DNA from: Boesenbergia rotunda
Lineage: Eukaryota; Streptophyta; Magnoliopsida; Zingiberales; Zingiberaceae
Assembly (NCBI GenBank): GCA_024364735.1
Contig: JAGFNQ010000957.1
Span: 602,945-666,944 of the forward strand
Length of the DNA: 64,000 nucleotides
Reading direction: 5' to 3'
Made by a program: the position numbers and the translations under genes. The notes beneath the pieces are model-generated. The model saw only the letters and a list, made by a program, of their open reading frames with translations, had not been told where the DNA came from and did no database searches. How positions within the stretch are numbered: the stretch's first letter is position 1; every line of letters begins with the position of its first letter. Shown in pieces: positions 46,167 through 58,841 of the stretch.

Positions 46167-46211
46167 TAGGAGATGATACTTGTGGTGTCCAAACTTAGTC
46201 CTAATAAATAT
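46167..46211 (-). repeat. Right terminal inverted repeat of the ULP1 transposon
   Basis: Reverse complement of 10988-11032 apart from a few bases. Outer boundary not certain. Confidence 0.8.
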
Positions 46212-46975
46212 CAATTATGTTCTCATACCGTATCAGTTGGCACAAAACGATGCAGTATCAATACAGAATCAGAGCTTGTTTTTTCTCTCATCGTTATTTC
46301 TTTAATTTTGCTTTTCTTTTATTTTATTATATATCTTAATTATTTTTTACATTTAAAATTTATTTCTATTTAAATTATATTTATTTCTAATATTTTTACT
46401 CTATAAACTGTATGTATTTATTCATACTTTATATATTTTTTCTTTATTTCATATTCATATTCTGCTTACATTGAATTAAACAAGTTGAAATGTATATACT
46501 ATTGGAATAACTCTTGAAGTGACAACATTAACCACAACTAGTTTTTTTACAATACTATCGTTGTACTAAATACAAAATATATAGATTCATTTCTCCTGTT
46601 TACAAAATATATAGTTCAAGCAGAATATTCCTGCATATATATATATACCAATAACTCAAGAACCTGGGGCTAACGGTATTCTACAAGTCCTTCGATTATG
46701 GCTAAGTTGTTTGCAGCGGCTACATTTGAGTTTTGCCTTCCAATTGTGTCTCGAATCAATCCGTGTCTTCTTTCGTCTATCGGGTAGCACAAGGCTATGG
46801 GGACATAGAACTATAATGTTGATTACGCCCCTAGGCCAAAACTCCTTGCTTCAATAAGGGTAAATACGATCCATGTAAATGACATTCCAATTTTGTGAAT
46901 AAAAATAATGCTCACAATATGGAAGTGTATCCATGTTGTGGTGAATGATGACGGCAATAGCATGTAAGTAAAGTG
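46212..46975. other. AT-rich sequence without recognisable features
   Basis: No coding frame, no RNA gene and no repeat border seen. Possibly the host sequence around the ULP1 transposon. Confidence 0.5.
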
Positions 46976-48060
46976 TTAGATGTGTATACTAAAAGACTTG
47001 CTCTTTTTATATATAAGATCATCTGTATTTTGAGAAGAGAATCACAACAACACTAGATTCTTATTTATATTAGTATATGCATAAAAGTCCAATACTGTGC
47101 ATTGTAGATAACATGGTATGTGGTGACACACGGAAGATCGTGTTATTAGTCCCTTGCATAGTATAAGTAAAAGGCTCACAACCGAGATGAAGTTGGACAA
47201 ACTATCGGGTTAGTTGTAGTGTAATTAGGTGTGGTTTATCTTGACCATAGAATTACACTAGTGTGCTTTATGTGCATTGAGCAGGACCAAAACTAGAGGT
47301 CATCCAATTTATACTGACTTGATAATTGGATTAGACCTCGGATTTATTATGAAGTACAATCCCTAAATCCAAATATAATAACGGGCACATATAATTAATA
47401 ATTATTTCTTGATTTATCAATGGGCAAAATTTATTCTGTTAAATCAATAGGCCCCGTAAGTTGGGAAATAATATTAATTATATGGTGTGTCATTGATTAT
47501 TGACGGAATCCATGTCCTGGTGAGTCGGGATGATGATGCCCCCTTGATGAGCTCATAAGGATCATCATGTTAAACCCTGTAGGTGGATTTGATCCGACAT
47601 GATGATAAGATTGAGTAGTACAAGTCAAGGAGCCAGAAGTTGATTAATTAAATTTGTCAATAATTTTAATTAATCGACGGACATTCGATATCTTAAACAC
47701 AGGGGGATGGATGACTCATAATAGGTGGAGCTCATATGAAAATATAGTAGTTGGTGAGAAAGTTCAATGGAGATCCTTTAGTGAAATTGATCTTCATTAA
47801 TGGATTGGTTTTAGATCCATTAGTGGGTCGAAACCCAACTCCTCATCATCGTCCCTACCTTAGCCCTATATAAACCCCATGTGATCATGAAACCAAGGTT
47901 TAATCATCCAATTAATCAACCCAAGGCCTCTATCCTCTCCTCCCTCCTTTTCTCTCTCCTAGGGCTTGTGGCCGGCGCAAGAGAAGGAGATAATCAACAC
48001 TCGGCCGAACCTCACATAGACAAGGAAGAGCTACCCTCTTCGAGGAACAAGATAATCTAA
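46976..48060 (+). repeat. Probable copia LTR or LTR fragment
   Basis: Starts TGTTAGATGTG, has CCTATATAAACCCC near 47865, then CT-rich leader sequence and GGCCGGCG. This is the same order as in the Angela-like LTR at 4683-6987, though sequence similarity outside these marks is low. The right end is not defined and no TSD was found. Confidence 0.4.
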
Positions 48061-48470
48061 ACACAAACCCTGCTAATCCTCTCCTCCATCGCCAGCGCCA
48101 AAGTTACGCGAACAATTTGGCCTCTCTACAGCTAGCACCCAAGGCCTCTCCACAGCGTGCAGCCGACAGCCAAGTTGCGAGAGCAACTTGGCCTCTCCAT
48201 TGAAGCAGTCGGCCTCTGCTCTCCATAGAAGCAGCCGACGGCCAAGTTGCGTGAGCAACATGGCCTCTTCCGCAGAAATAGCCGTCCTCTGCTCTCCGCA
48301 GAAGCAGCCAGCGACAGCAACCTCCTCTACCGGTGTTCTCGACAGAAAATTGCATGTGAGAGCAATTTATCCACTGCTTGAGAGATCATCACAGAAAATT
48401 ACATGTGCAAGCTTGCGTGAGCAATTTGTCTACTGTGAGAGGAAGAAAACAGTAGGTTAATCACAGCTTG
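48061..48470. repeat. Short inverted and direct repeats of CCAAGTTGC/GCAACTTGG type
   Basis: GCCAAGTTGCG-AGAGCAACTTGGCCTCTCC-like units recur about five times (48105-48345). Short frames here are translations of the repeat. Confidence 0.5.
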
Positions 48471-49701
48471 GTTCAATGGAATATTACTTGATAACATTTC
48501 CCACACTTCCTTTCATTCTTTTCTAGCATCCAAACTCAAAACTGATTCACTGAATTCTCGGCAGCAATAGCTTTTGATTTCCAACTTGGCACACAACAGT
48601 TAGCACTCACAATTTCCAATTTACACACCTTCTTTGTAGTTCGATTCTACCATACACACTCTGAGTTGATGCTTTTATCAAAATTACAGATTACAATTTG
48701 CATCTTCCCATTTCTTGCTAACTGTTTCTTATGTCTTGAGAGGCTGAAATATTTGGAGTCCTATCTAGAAGTACACTCAATAACAGCTCAAGTTTTGCAA
48801 TCTATTGTTCGGAAACTCACATTACAAGTTGGCACACCTCATTGCTTGTCCACTGAACAAATGCCCAAGTTTTTGCAATAAACAGATGACAATTCTTATA
48901 TGCTTTCCTCATTGTTTTCTGCAACCAACTCAGTTTCATATTCTGCTCCATGTTTCTTCTTCCTGATCAGTCAATGAGACCGATCAGGGCTCCTTCTGAA
49001 TGGATTGGCAGTCTTCTGATCAGTCTGGAGTCTTCTGATCAGTCACGGTGACCGATCAGACACTTCCCTGATCGATTAGAAGACCGATCAGGGCTCCTTC
49101 TCAATTTAAGACTTTGTTCTGCTTCCTTCCTGATTTTTTTCTTTTCAATCAATAACTAACTCTTAAATTCAGCTAGCACCTTGTTCTCCTCTTCCAATTC
49201 AGAAAACTAATCCAACTCCTGACAGTCCACTTCATGCTCTTTTTTTTTTCTTCTTCCTTTCTTTTTTTTTCTCCTAGCTTGTGCGTTGAAATGCTCCACG
49301 ACTGTTAATCCCTAGTTGGGACCTCATTTTACAGCATCATTTGACAGATGAAAAGCCATCAATACAATTTCCAAGTGAAAGAACTTGGTAGACTTGAAAG
49401 GATGTCACTGGTAACTAACACTTGTGAGCTCCCATTTCTTTCCATCAGAATGACAGTAATGTATCTATAATGGTAACTAATCTATATGGTTTTTGTCAAC
49501 CTTTCCACAGGCATTCTCAAATATTGAATTACACCATTCTGAGATCAGTCCACCAACTTCAACTACCATCAGTTTCCAATTCAAGCTCAATCTTGTTAAC
49601 TAGATCTGAATTCTAGAATTCTGAAAATTTTGTACTAAGCAGAAAGTTTCATCAACAACTAAAACAAGCCCCTTTTCATTCCAAAACACTTCAAAACACT
49701 A
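48471..49701. other. Intergenic stretch with one small hairpin cluster
   Basis: No gene. 48962-49092 has three hairpins of the GATCGGTC/GACCGATC family. The sequence left of 49702 should include the 3' LTR of the Athila-like element, but no match to its 5' LTR remnant was found. Confidence 0.5.
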
Positions 49702-50355
49702 GCCAATCCCTCCCCCACACTTAGCTTTTTGACCGTCTCGGGCAAAGTAACATCAAGAAACATTCAAAGCACCCAAGTCCATGGAAAATATGGTTATGAA
49801 CAGAAAAATAGGGAAAGGGAAAATAGAATAAAGAGTGGATCAACAAGGAATGTTGCAAAAATGATATGGAAAAGAAAACAAGGTGATTCACCTCTATAAA
49901 TGTGGTCTAATCATAGAAATATAGTTTTGAAAGAACCTAAGCAATGTCTAGAGTATAATCACAGGTGTGTATTTCAAAAATAAGACCAAATCCTCACTAG
50001 GTAAAAGAATTTATCTCAAATCATTAATCTAGAGTCCATAACTAAGTAGTAACTCAAGTATCCAAGAATTTTCATCCATGGGCTCAAATCCTAAGTTTTA
50101 ACAACCAAATTTAATTCACATTCAAAGGATTCTAAAATTATATAAAGAAAATCTAGAGGAATACATTTATTCCAACTCATACATGAAACAAGATACCAAA
50201 AAGGATACAATAGTATCTACATTGAATCTTTACTCACTCTACACTACCTAAGCATTTATTAACAAGAACTCACTGTAAAAGAAAAATTTACTGCTAGAAA
50301 ACATAAAGATGGTATATACAATGAAATAAAAGTGTAAGAACGATCAAACACCCCT

Positions 50356-50763
50356 TTAAGTTGGGTAGATAGCATCTTTAACATCCAATCCATCCACATC
50401 TAACTCATTCACTTCTTCAAAATATTTCTTGAACCGGTGGCCATTAACTCTCCAAATAAGATCATTAGCCTCATCCATAATCTCAATAACACCAAAAGGA
50501 AAAACATTAGTAACAAGAAATGGACCTTCCCATCTAGACCTCAACTTACCTTTAATTAATTTGAGTCTTGATTTGTTTAAAAGAACTTTATCACCAATTT
50601 GAAACTCCTTTTTCACTATATGCTTATCATGAAAGTTCTTAGTCTTCTCTTTGTAAATCCTTAAGTTTTCATATGCTTCCAATCTTATCTCCTCAAGTTC
50701 TTGAAGTTGTAGCTTTCTTTCTTCTCCCACTTTATTTGCATCAAAATTACAAGCTTTCACCAC
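50356..50763 (-). pseudogene. Athila integrase C-terminal domain
   Basis: Reads NFHDKHIVKKEFQIGDKVLL and LRSRWEGPFLVTNVFPFGVI, the GPF/Y-type end of gypsy integrases. Same frame as the core but separated from it by a stop near 50764. Ends at 50356. Confidence 0.85.
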
Positions 50764-51500
50764 CTAATAAGCTCTATGCTCTATCTCCACGGGCAAGTGA
50801 CAAGCTTTCCCATAAACAAGCTGGTAGTGAGACATTCATATAGGTGTCTTATATGTCATCCGATAAGCCCACAATGCATCATCAAGTCTTTTGCTCCAAT
50901 CTTTTCTACTAGGGCCCACGGTCTTCTCCAAGATTGCCTTAATCTCTCTATTTGATACCTCGGCTTGCCCATTAGTTTGGGGGTGGTAGGAAGTAGACAC
51001 TTTATGCAAAACCCCATATTTGTTGAGTAAAACCTTCATGTGCTTGTTGCAAAAATGTGAACATTGATCACTTATAATAGCTCTTGGAATTCCAAACCTA
51101 CAAAAAATGTGTGACCTAACAAAACTCATAACAACAGAAGAATCGTCAGTCCTGGAGGGAATGGCCTCCACCCACATAGATACATAATCAACAGCAAGTA
51201 ATATATACAAAAATCCAAAAGATGCAGGAAAAGGTCTCATAAAGTCTATCCCCCATACATCAAAAATTTCACAGAAAAGTATAGTTTGTTGGGGCATTTC
51301 ATTCCTAGCTCCTATGTTTCCTGTCCTCTGACATCGATCACAGTTTTTATAAAATAGATAATTGTCATGGAATAAAGTAGGTCAGTATAATCCACATGCT
51401 AGTATTTTCCTAGCGGTCCTCTGTGGACCAAAATGTCCTCCACAGGCTGACGAATGACAAAGTGTAAGAACTGAATGAAACTCATGATCAAGTATGCATC
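50764..51500 (-). pseudogene. Athila integrase zinc-binding and catalytic core
   Basis: CHSSACGGHFGPQRTARKIL gives the His part of the zinc domain. The core has Asp in WGIDFMRPF, Asp in AIISDQCSHFCNKH and Glu in QAEVSNREIKAILEKTV. Stop codons lie near 51298-51381 between zinc domain and core, and after 50836. Confidence 0.88.
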
Positions 51501-52215
51501 TTCTAATTATTTGATCACTACAAAATTTCCACAAGTAAGGATCATCCCACACATAAAATTTAGCATCACTCTTAAATTTATCTTTCTGAGCCTTAGTAAA
51601 TTGTGCAGGAAAAACATTAGCTACTAAATAGTTAACAAGATCTGCATACCATGGCAACTCACCATGCACCCCTAAAAAGTGCTCATCTCTAAAATCATCA
51701 TCAATGGCTGTAAGGTGTCCATCTCCCTCTATCCTGCTCAAATGATCTGCCACCAAGTTCTCCTTGCCACTCCTATCTCGAATCTCTAAATCAAACTCTT
51801 GAAGTAGAAGCATCCATCTAATCAATCTGGGCTTTGCATCCGGCTTCTTCAAAAGATACTTCAAGGCTGTATGATCAGAAAATACAATCACATGAGAACA
51901 TAGCAAATATGATCTAAATCTATCCAAAGCAAAAATAATAGAAAGGAGCTCTTTTTCTGTGGTGGTAAAGTTAGCCTAAGCAGTATCTAAAGTCTTGGAC
52001 GCATAGCAAATGACATGTGGCGCTCCATCTACCCTCTGCGCAAGTACAGCCCCTATAACAAAATTTGAAGCGTCACACATCAACTCAAAAGGTAAAGTCC
52101 AATCAGGAGGCCTAATAATAGGAGCTGAAATAAGAGCCTCCCTCAATCTTTGAAAAGCTCCCTTGCATTTTTCATCAAAGCAAAAATCCACATCCTTCTG
52201 CAAAAGTATAGTCAA
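51501..52215 (-). pseudogene. Athila RNase H
   Basis: LPFELMCDASNFVIGAVLAQ contains the first catalytic Asp. The later part reads VIVFSDHTALKYLLKKPDAK and SGKENLVADHLSRIE. A TAG-type break at about 51975 separates the two parts in the same frame. Confidence 0.88.
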
Positions 52216-52374
52216 AGGGCGAGCAATCTCACTGAAGACTCTAATAAATCTCCTGTAAAATCCTGCATGACCAAGGAAAGCTCGAACATCCCGTACGCAT
52301 ACGGGGTATGATAGAGAAGATATAACACTAACTTTAGCAGGATCTACTTTAATGCCTTTCCTAGAGACTATAAG

Positions 52375-53141
52375 TCATAAAACAATCCCATGCTCTACCA
52401 TGAAATGACATTTTTCAAAATTCAGGACAAGATTAGTTTCAATGCATCTATGTAGTACTCTAGACAAATTATCCAAACAAGTATCAAATGATATGCCAAA
52501 TACATAAAAATCATCAATGAATATTTCCATGCAGTGTTCTAGTAACTCACCAAAAATACTCACCATACACCGCTGGAAAGTCCCTGGGGAGTTGCAAAGC
52601 CCAAATGGCATACGTCGATAAGCAAATGTACCGAAAGGACAAGTGAAAGTGGTCTTCTCCTGATCCTCCGAGTCTATACTAATCTGAAAATATCCTAAAT
52701 ATCCATCTAGGAATAATGAGACTTCCCTACCAACCTCTCTAACATCTGATCAATAAAAGGCAAGGGATAGTGATCTTTCCTCGTTACTTGGTTTAGCTTC
52801 CTGTAATCGATACAAACTCTCCATGAATTCTTCACCCTGGTAGGTACTAACTCATTACTCTCATTCTCTACCACTGTCACTCCTGACTTCTTAGGAACCA
52901 CATGTATAGGACTAACCCACTTACTGTCAAAAATAGGGTATATAATGCCTGCCTGTAAAAGTCTAGTCACCTCTTTCTTTACAACATCTAGAATCAGTGG
53001 ATTCAACCTTCTCTGTGGCTGCCTGATCGGCTTCACATTCTCCTCTAGAAATATCCTGTGCATACAAATGGCGGGGCTAATACCAGGTATATCAGCTAAT
53101 GTCCACCCTATAGCTCTCTTATGCTGCCTCAGAACTTGCAA
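52375..53141 (-). pseudogene. Athila reverse transcriptase
   Basis: 53141-52707 carries the fingers (HRIFLEENVKPIRQPQRRLN, WRVCIDYRKLNQVTRKDHYP, catalytic Asp region). After a frameshift, 52611-52375 has MPFGLCNSPGTFQRCM and the active-site FIDD (IFIDDFYVFG). About 30 codons lie between the two frames. Confidence 0.9.
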
Positions 53142-53171
53142 TAATCTGTCCTCTTACTTTGAATCCAAGTT

Positions 53172-54314
53172 TCAGGCAATGATAATAGGTAAACACTGCT
53201 CCTCTCCCAAATAAGCATACTTTAAATGATCTGGCAATAGTTTTAACTCTATCTGTGACTGCTCAGTAGGTATGGGTGATCCTTGTGGCTCAGTGCAATC
53301 CCCTACACTCTCACACCTATCCTCTGAATCTCCTGATATGTCAATCAATATAGGTGATCCCTGGGGCTCAGTACAATCCCCTACACCTATAAAATCGTCT
53401 CCAACTGAGAGTGAATCAGATACAATCATCAAATCAGCTGCCTCTATAGCTAATGCATCCTCTGCCTCAACTGAGCTAAAATATCCTCTATGAATACCAA
53501 GTGAAACTCTATCAGCAAGTAGATTTGCATCAACTAACTCATCTAAAATATCCATGCTCATGATAGAATAATCCTCTCTGGGGTGCTTCATAGCATCAAA
53601 AATACTAAACTGCACCACTGTGTCTCCTATCTCCATAGAAAGTGTGCCTGCATATACATCAATCTTCGTCCTTGCAGTCTTCAAGAATGGTCTCCCAAGA
53701 ATAAGTGGAGATCTATGTGCTAGATAATCCCCCTCCATGTCTAAGATATAGAAATCCGCAGGAAAAATTAACTCTTTCACCTTCACTAATACATCTTCAA
53801 TGATTCCAGCTGGGTGAGTTTGACTCCTGTCTGCTAGCTGAATAACCACTCCTGTAGGCTGTATAGGTCCAATGTCAAGCATCTGAAAAACTGATCTAGG
53901 CATCACATTAATAGAAGCTCCCAAATCTAACATAGCATCATGAAAAAGATTCCTCCCAATCTCACAGGACACAGTGAATACTCCTGGATCTTCACATTTC
54001 TGGGGAATTGAATGAATAAGGGCTGAGACTTTCTTCCCTAAACTGACCAATTCATTCCCCTTTAGCATCCTCTTGTGCACACACAAATCCTTAAGAAATT
54101 TAGCATACTTAGGTATTTGCTTGATCATGGTCAACAATGGCACATTTATTTCCACCTTACTGAATAGTTTCACAAGCTCTTGATACTCCTTTGCCTTCTC
54201 CTCCTCTACATGCTTTTTAGCTTGAATCTTACGCTGTGGAAAAGGTAAAGGGACTCTTGGTTCCTCCACTTGAGCTGAAATTTTTGGAAGTGAGTCTCGA
54301 GCAGGAATTTCCAT
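53172..54314 (-). pseudogene. Athila Gag end and aspartic protease
   Basis: 380 codons from ATG 54314. Conserved ends-of-Gag phrase YQELVKLFSKVEINVPLLTM at about 44-63, then the protease DLGASINVMPRSVFQ (catalytic Asp at about 130), GVVIQLADRSQTHPAGIIED and ILGRPFLKTARTKIDVYAG. A duplicated segment near the C-terminus (VGDCTEPQGSPI, twice) is unusual. It ends where RT should begin, 30 bases before the RT frame. Confidence 0.85.
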
Positions 54315-54325
54315 TGGTATAGCTG

Positions 54326-56244
54326 CTATAGGTCCCTGTTTTTATTGATTTCTCCTTGTTCTTTCACCAAATTCACAGGATCAATAGAAGGACTTAGGCT
54401 TGAACTAGGGTCACATTCAACAGTTGTAGAATCCATTTCGGGACTGTTCTGAGCTGGAAAACAAGTTGTTGAAAATTTTTCAGCAAATTCATCCATTTGA
54501 GTATTTAGACTTGAAGCAACTCTCCCACTCCTCAAAGTTATTGCACTAACATTTCCCTTAGGATTAGGAGTAGCTTGAGAAGGCAATTGACCCGATCCTT
54601 GGGTTTGTAATTGATTCATTCCACTCGCTAGTTGTCCAATATGTCTTTCAATATTTTGAAGGGTGGAATCATTCTTTTGTTGCCCTTGTTGTTGTTGTAA
54701 AATTTGTTGTTGTTGTAGGATTTGTTGCATCATCTCCTCAAGCCTTTGTTGTTGTGCATTAAACCCACTAGAGTTCCCAAAGCCTCCTTGACTAGTATGG
54801 GATTTTTGTTGACCTTGAAATGAAACATTGGGTTGCTGAAAACCTTTGGTTTGCTGTGAACTATGATAATTAGATTGTTAGGGCTGATTTAATGAGTGAA
54901 TGGGCTGTTGAAATTGCTGGAAATTGGTCTGAGAACTAGGTGGATGTTGCTGGAAATTACTACTCTAAAAATTCTGATTTTGAAACTAAAATTGTTGATT
55001 GAAAGGCTGAAATTGTTGTAGCTGAAAATTCTAATTTTGAAACTAAAAATTCTGCTGGTATGGTTGTTGATGCTGATATAAACTCTGGGATAGCTGTGAA
55101 GGTTGAAAAGATTACTGGAAATTCTAAATTGGTTGAAAACCTTGCTGATTTTGCTGAAATTGAGGCTGAAAATATTGATTTCCTTGCTGAAATTGTGAAT
55201 AGGGTTGCTGAAAATTCTGAAAATGCTGTTGTCCTTGTTGTAGAGGTTGTTGTGAAGTGTTTTGGTGATAGAATGAATTACCATACTTCAAATTAGGGTG
55301 ATCTCTCCATCCCAGATTGTAAGTAGATGAATATGAGTCATTCCTTGATTGATATTGACCTCTAGTCATGGTGGCTAATGATTCATCTTGTTGTAAATTT
55401 AGACACAAATCCGAATTATGCTCTTGACTTGAACATATGCTACACAACCTCATTACTTGATTTGCTTGGAACGTTCCGATTTTGGCTCAAATTATTCAAT
55501 GTCATTTGCTTCACTAAAGAAGTAAGCTCCACCAAAGAAATTTTTAATCTCTTTTTGTTCATTTGAAACCACTTGAGCTTCATTCACCCCTCTCGTAATA
55601 AGAGCCCTACTTCCAAATTGTTGAGAGTTCTCTGCCATATTTTGAATCAATTCTCTAGCTTGTCCTGGGGTCTTATTCACTAGAGCTCCTCCAGCTGCAG
55701 CATCAATCATGATTCTATCCATTTGAAATAGACCTTCATAGAAATATTGAATAAGAAGTTGCTCACTTATTTGATGTTGTGGACAACTTGAGCACAACTT
55801 ATTAAATCTCTCTTAATAGTCATATAAGGTCTCTTCCACCACTTGTTGAATACCACAAATGCTTTTTCTAATAATAGTCGTTCTTGAAGCTGGAAAATAC
55901 TTCTCTAAAAATGTCTTTTTCATGGCAATCCAACTTGTAACATGTCCAGTAGGCAAGTAATAAAATCAATCTTTAGCTGCTCCAGTCAAAGAAAATGGAA
56001 ATGCCCTTAATTTGATGTCCTCTTCAGAAATCCCTTGAGGCTTCATAGTGGAACACACTACATGGAACTCATGTAAATGTCTATTAGGATCTTCTCCTGA
56101 CTATCCCTGAAACTTGGGAAGTAGATGAATTAGGCCTGATCTCAACTCAAAATCTCCAGCTAACTCTGGATAAGAAATACAAGAATACTGAAATGCATCA
56201 TCAGGGGTTGCAAGTTCCTTCATAGTCTTCTGATGTTTTGCCAT
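54326..56244 (-). pseudogene. gag: Athila gag
   Basis: Probable start ATG 56244 (MAKHQKTMKELATPDDAF), then FELRSGLIHLLPKFQG, typical of Athila Gag. TAG at 56101 and several other stops interrupt the same frame, which continues through ISEQLLIQYFYEGLFQMDR (about 55770). After a frameshift comes a CCHC knuckle CSICSSQEHNSDLC and a Gln/Phe/Asn-rich tail (55453-54880), then a Gln-rich run (54733-54600). Confidence 0.85.
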
Positions 56245-56480
56245 AGGACTGCTTGAATGAGTAGAAATATTTTCAATAACTTCTGAAACTCTTCCTTGAT
56301 TTCTCCTATCTCTGAATGTTCTCTCAATCTTAGGATCAAATTCCACAATATCACCACTAGCAGTCCTGGTTATAAAACCAACAAAATGGCAGCAAATGTA
56401 TATAGAAAGATAAAGCAAATGAAATAGTATCAAAGAATATGAAACTAAGCACAAGCTCAAATCAAACAAACTCAACTAGT

Positions 56481-56502
56481 GTTTCCCCGGCAACGACGCC
56501 AA
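56481..56502 (-). other. Primer-binding site of the Athila-like element (tRNA-Asp)
   Basis: The minus strand reads TGGCGTCGTTGCCGGGGAA, close to the complement of the plant tRNA-Asp 3' end that Athila and Tat elements use. One base differs from the common TGGCGCCGTTGCC. Confidence 0.75.
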
Positions 56503-56507
56503 AAATT

Positions 56508-56594
56508 TGATGATGCCCATAACCAGTGTCACAATGAGCCTCAAATTTGAATTTATAAATTGAAAACCCTTAGCTCACAAAACTAAGTGTAGTA
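56508..56594 (-). repeat. Remnant of the Athila 5' LTR
   Basis: Ends CATCATCA on the minus strand, five bases from the PBS. Interrupted at 56595 by the solo LTR. The ten bases 58832-58841 may continue it. Confidence 0.55.
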
Positions 56595-58831
56595 TGTTGG
56601 GACCGGGTGCATGTTGACATAGATGCAGGTTCGTAATTTTAAAATTTATTACGTGCAGCGGAAGATTTAGCATAAATAATTTCCCAAATTATTTAACCAC
56701 ACATCTAAGCATGCAACCTTATATTGTGTAGACATGATCATATATTAAAATTTTGCAGAAAGTAAACTAATTTACTTAATACCTCACGTAACTCGTAGGA
56801 AGGGACGAGATCCAACCGTAAGCGTCCCTTGGAAGCTCCACCTCTATTCGCGTCCACGCCGAGTTTTCTTCGGGATGACTTCGCAAAGCCACGAGTTTTG
56901 TGCTGACAAGAACTACTAGATTCTCCAAAGGCACGACAAGAATACCAAGAGAGAGATGGGAAGACTAACCACCAAACGAAGAACGGAATCAAGATTCCGG
57001 GAGGAAGGAAGGAGTTGCGCCCGCTTCTTCTTCTTCTTTGGCAGCTGCTTGGAGGATGAAGCTCACGGCAACAAAGGGGTCCTCCTTTTAGGGCCGACAG
57101 CACTAGAGGAGGGAGAGGGAGAGAGAGAGGGGGCTTATTTCTAGATCTCTTAGATTAATCTCTAAGCCTTGCCTTGGTTCCTTTATATAGTAGCCTCTCA
57201 ATCGCCTAGTCTCCTTTTTATGGAATAAATTTTCATAAGAAATTTATCATATAAATTTTTCTATGAATTATTCCATCATGCCAAGTTTTTATCATAATTT
57301 AATTTATGATAAAAATAACCATGTCACCCTTTTCTTATGGAAAGAAATTTCTTTATATAAATTTCTTTATATAAATATTTTTATATAAATTTCTTTATAT
57401 AAATTTCTTTATCATGGTAAATCAATCCATTATTGATTTTATAAAATAAATCAATCCATGGTTCATTTTAATTTCCATAAAAAATAAATCTCTTTATATA
57501 AATTTATTAATATAAATTTCTTTATCCATAATTTTATAAAACAAATCACGCTCGGTTTATTTTATAATTTGAACCAAACAATTTGGTTCTCCCCTTTTAA
57601 TGTAGCCGGCCAAACAAAGAGGGTGGGGATCCTCTTTGGCCGGCCAAACCCAAGCCTATACCATACGAATTAAACTCATCTAATTCGTCCAATAAGTCTT
57701 CAAAAGACTTAGCCATTTTATGCTTCCGATGCGTCTCTAAGAAATTCAGATTCGACTTATCTCTCTTGATCAGAAAATCTAATTTTCATCTCGTTTTAAA
57801 TCCCTCGGATTTCTCGTAGTGCGTGTGACTAAATAGGCTTTCGATTTATGTTGGCCGTCTATAATTAACCAATTATAGAACGATCATGAGTGGCACCTAG
57901 TAGTACATCATGATCCCCAATTAATCGAAAGATCAACGGTTGACCTCAGAAATTATTTTGAAACCCTTCAGCAGCTATAATGAATCGTGCCCCATTCCCT
58001 TCACCATCTTATACCCACTTGGTTCAGGACACGATCTATGTGTGTCAGTCCCCACTAGGCTGACTACGTCACACCTAGCCCAAGCAATGTTTTTCTCGTC
58101 CTACGGATTCTAGTTACTCTCATGTTTCTGAGAGATTCATACTCTGAACATGTGATGCTCTGGCCAGAAGCTTCGAGTAACAATCCGACGATAGGCCTTG
58201 GGTATACATCTCCTCGCAAGGAGTGGTGAATCCTTTGTAGGCTGTTCAAACATCTTCGGGCACTTCGGCTTATACCTAACCATCCTAGGTCCACACCTCC
58301 TTAGAGATGCTTGCTTAAGATGTCAAAGTATAAGTCTACATGACCAAGATAACTAGAACACCGCAAGTCAAAGGAACATCTCACTTAAGCTGCAGTAAGA
58401 ACTTCATTGACATATCTATATGTAGATTACCATATGAAGTTTTACAGCCAGTCACTCCAATGAACTAGTTCCCTTAACTAGCATTCATGTTTATCTACGG
58501 ACATCCCAATGTCTCTAGCCAGTGAGAATCAGCTGATTAGATAATAACCCATGCTAGTCTCAACATAATTGATAGTGTCCGTATTTATCAATTCATCGAC
58601 TAGGGACAATTTCAATACTTCACAATTGCACATGTAGAGATAATCACTAGTTGTGAATTCATCACAAATTCTCTCATGCTGTGAATTGTATTGCGGACAT
58701 TCAGTAAATGAGTTTAAGATCTCAATCAAATACACAAACATGTATACTAAATAGTGAATATTCATTTAATAAAATAAATGATTACATTCATAAGGCGATT
58801 GCCTTAGGATACTTCTCTCACAATACTAACA
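56595..58831 (-). repeat. Solo LTR of the Angela/Tork-like family (2237 bp)
   Basis: Inverse of 4683-6987, TGTTGGGACCGG at the left and ACTAACA at the right. TSD TAGTA at 56590-56594 and 58832-58836. No internal sequence remains, so it arose by LTR-LTR recombination. TATA box (minus) at 57181-57190. Confidence 0.95.
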
Positions 58832-58841
58832 TAGTATAGCG

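Larger units (their letters stand above)
10988..46211 (-). mobile_element. MULE-like DNA transposon carrying a ULP1 protease gene, split by a SIRE element
   Basis: Matching 45-bp terminal inverted repeats at 10988-11032 and 46167-46211 share the core TTTGGACACCACAA. When the SIRE insertion (11664-42429 plus one TSD copy) is removed, about 4.45 kb remains. It holds subterminal TTCAGGCCCAA repeats on both sides and a multi-exon ULP1 (C48) gene on the minus strand. No transposase is visible. ULP1-carrying Mutator-like elements without transposase (Kaonashi/KI-MULE type) are known in plants; assignment to that class is inference because no clear 9-11-bp TSD was found. Confidence 0.65.
49702..56594 (-). 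mobile_element. Athila-like Ty3-gypsy element, decayed, no env
   Basis: Minus-strand order: PBS (56481-56502), gag, protease, RT, RNase H, integrase and polypurine tract (49702-49720, GTGTGGGGGAGGG). The Gln-rich gag, DLGASINVMP protease and FDVWGIDFMRPFPASFG integrase are Athila/Tat-type. Stops and frameshifts occur throughout. The 640 bases between integrase and polypurine tract have no env-like ORF. Part of the 5' LTR survives at 56508-56594. Confidence 0.88.
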
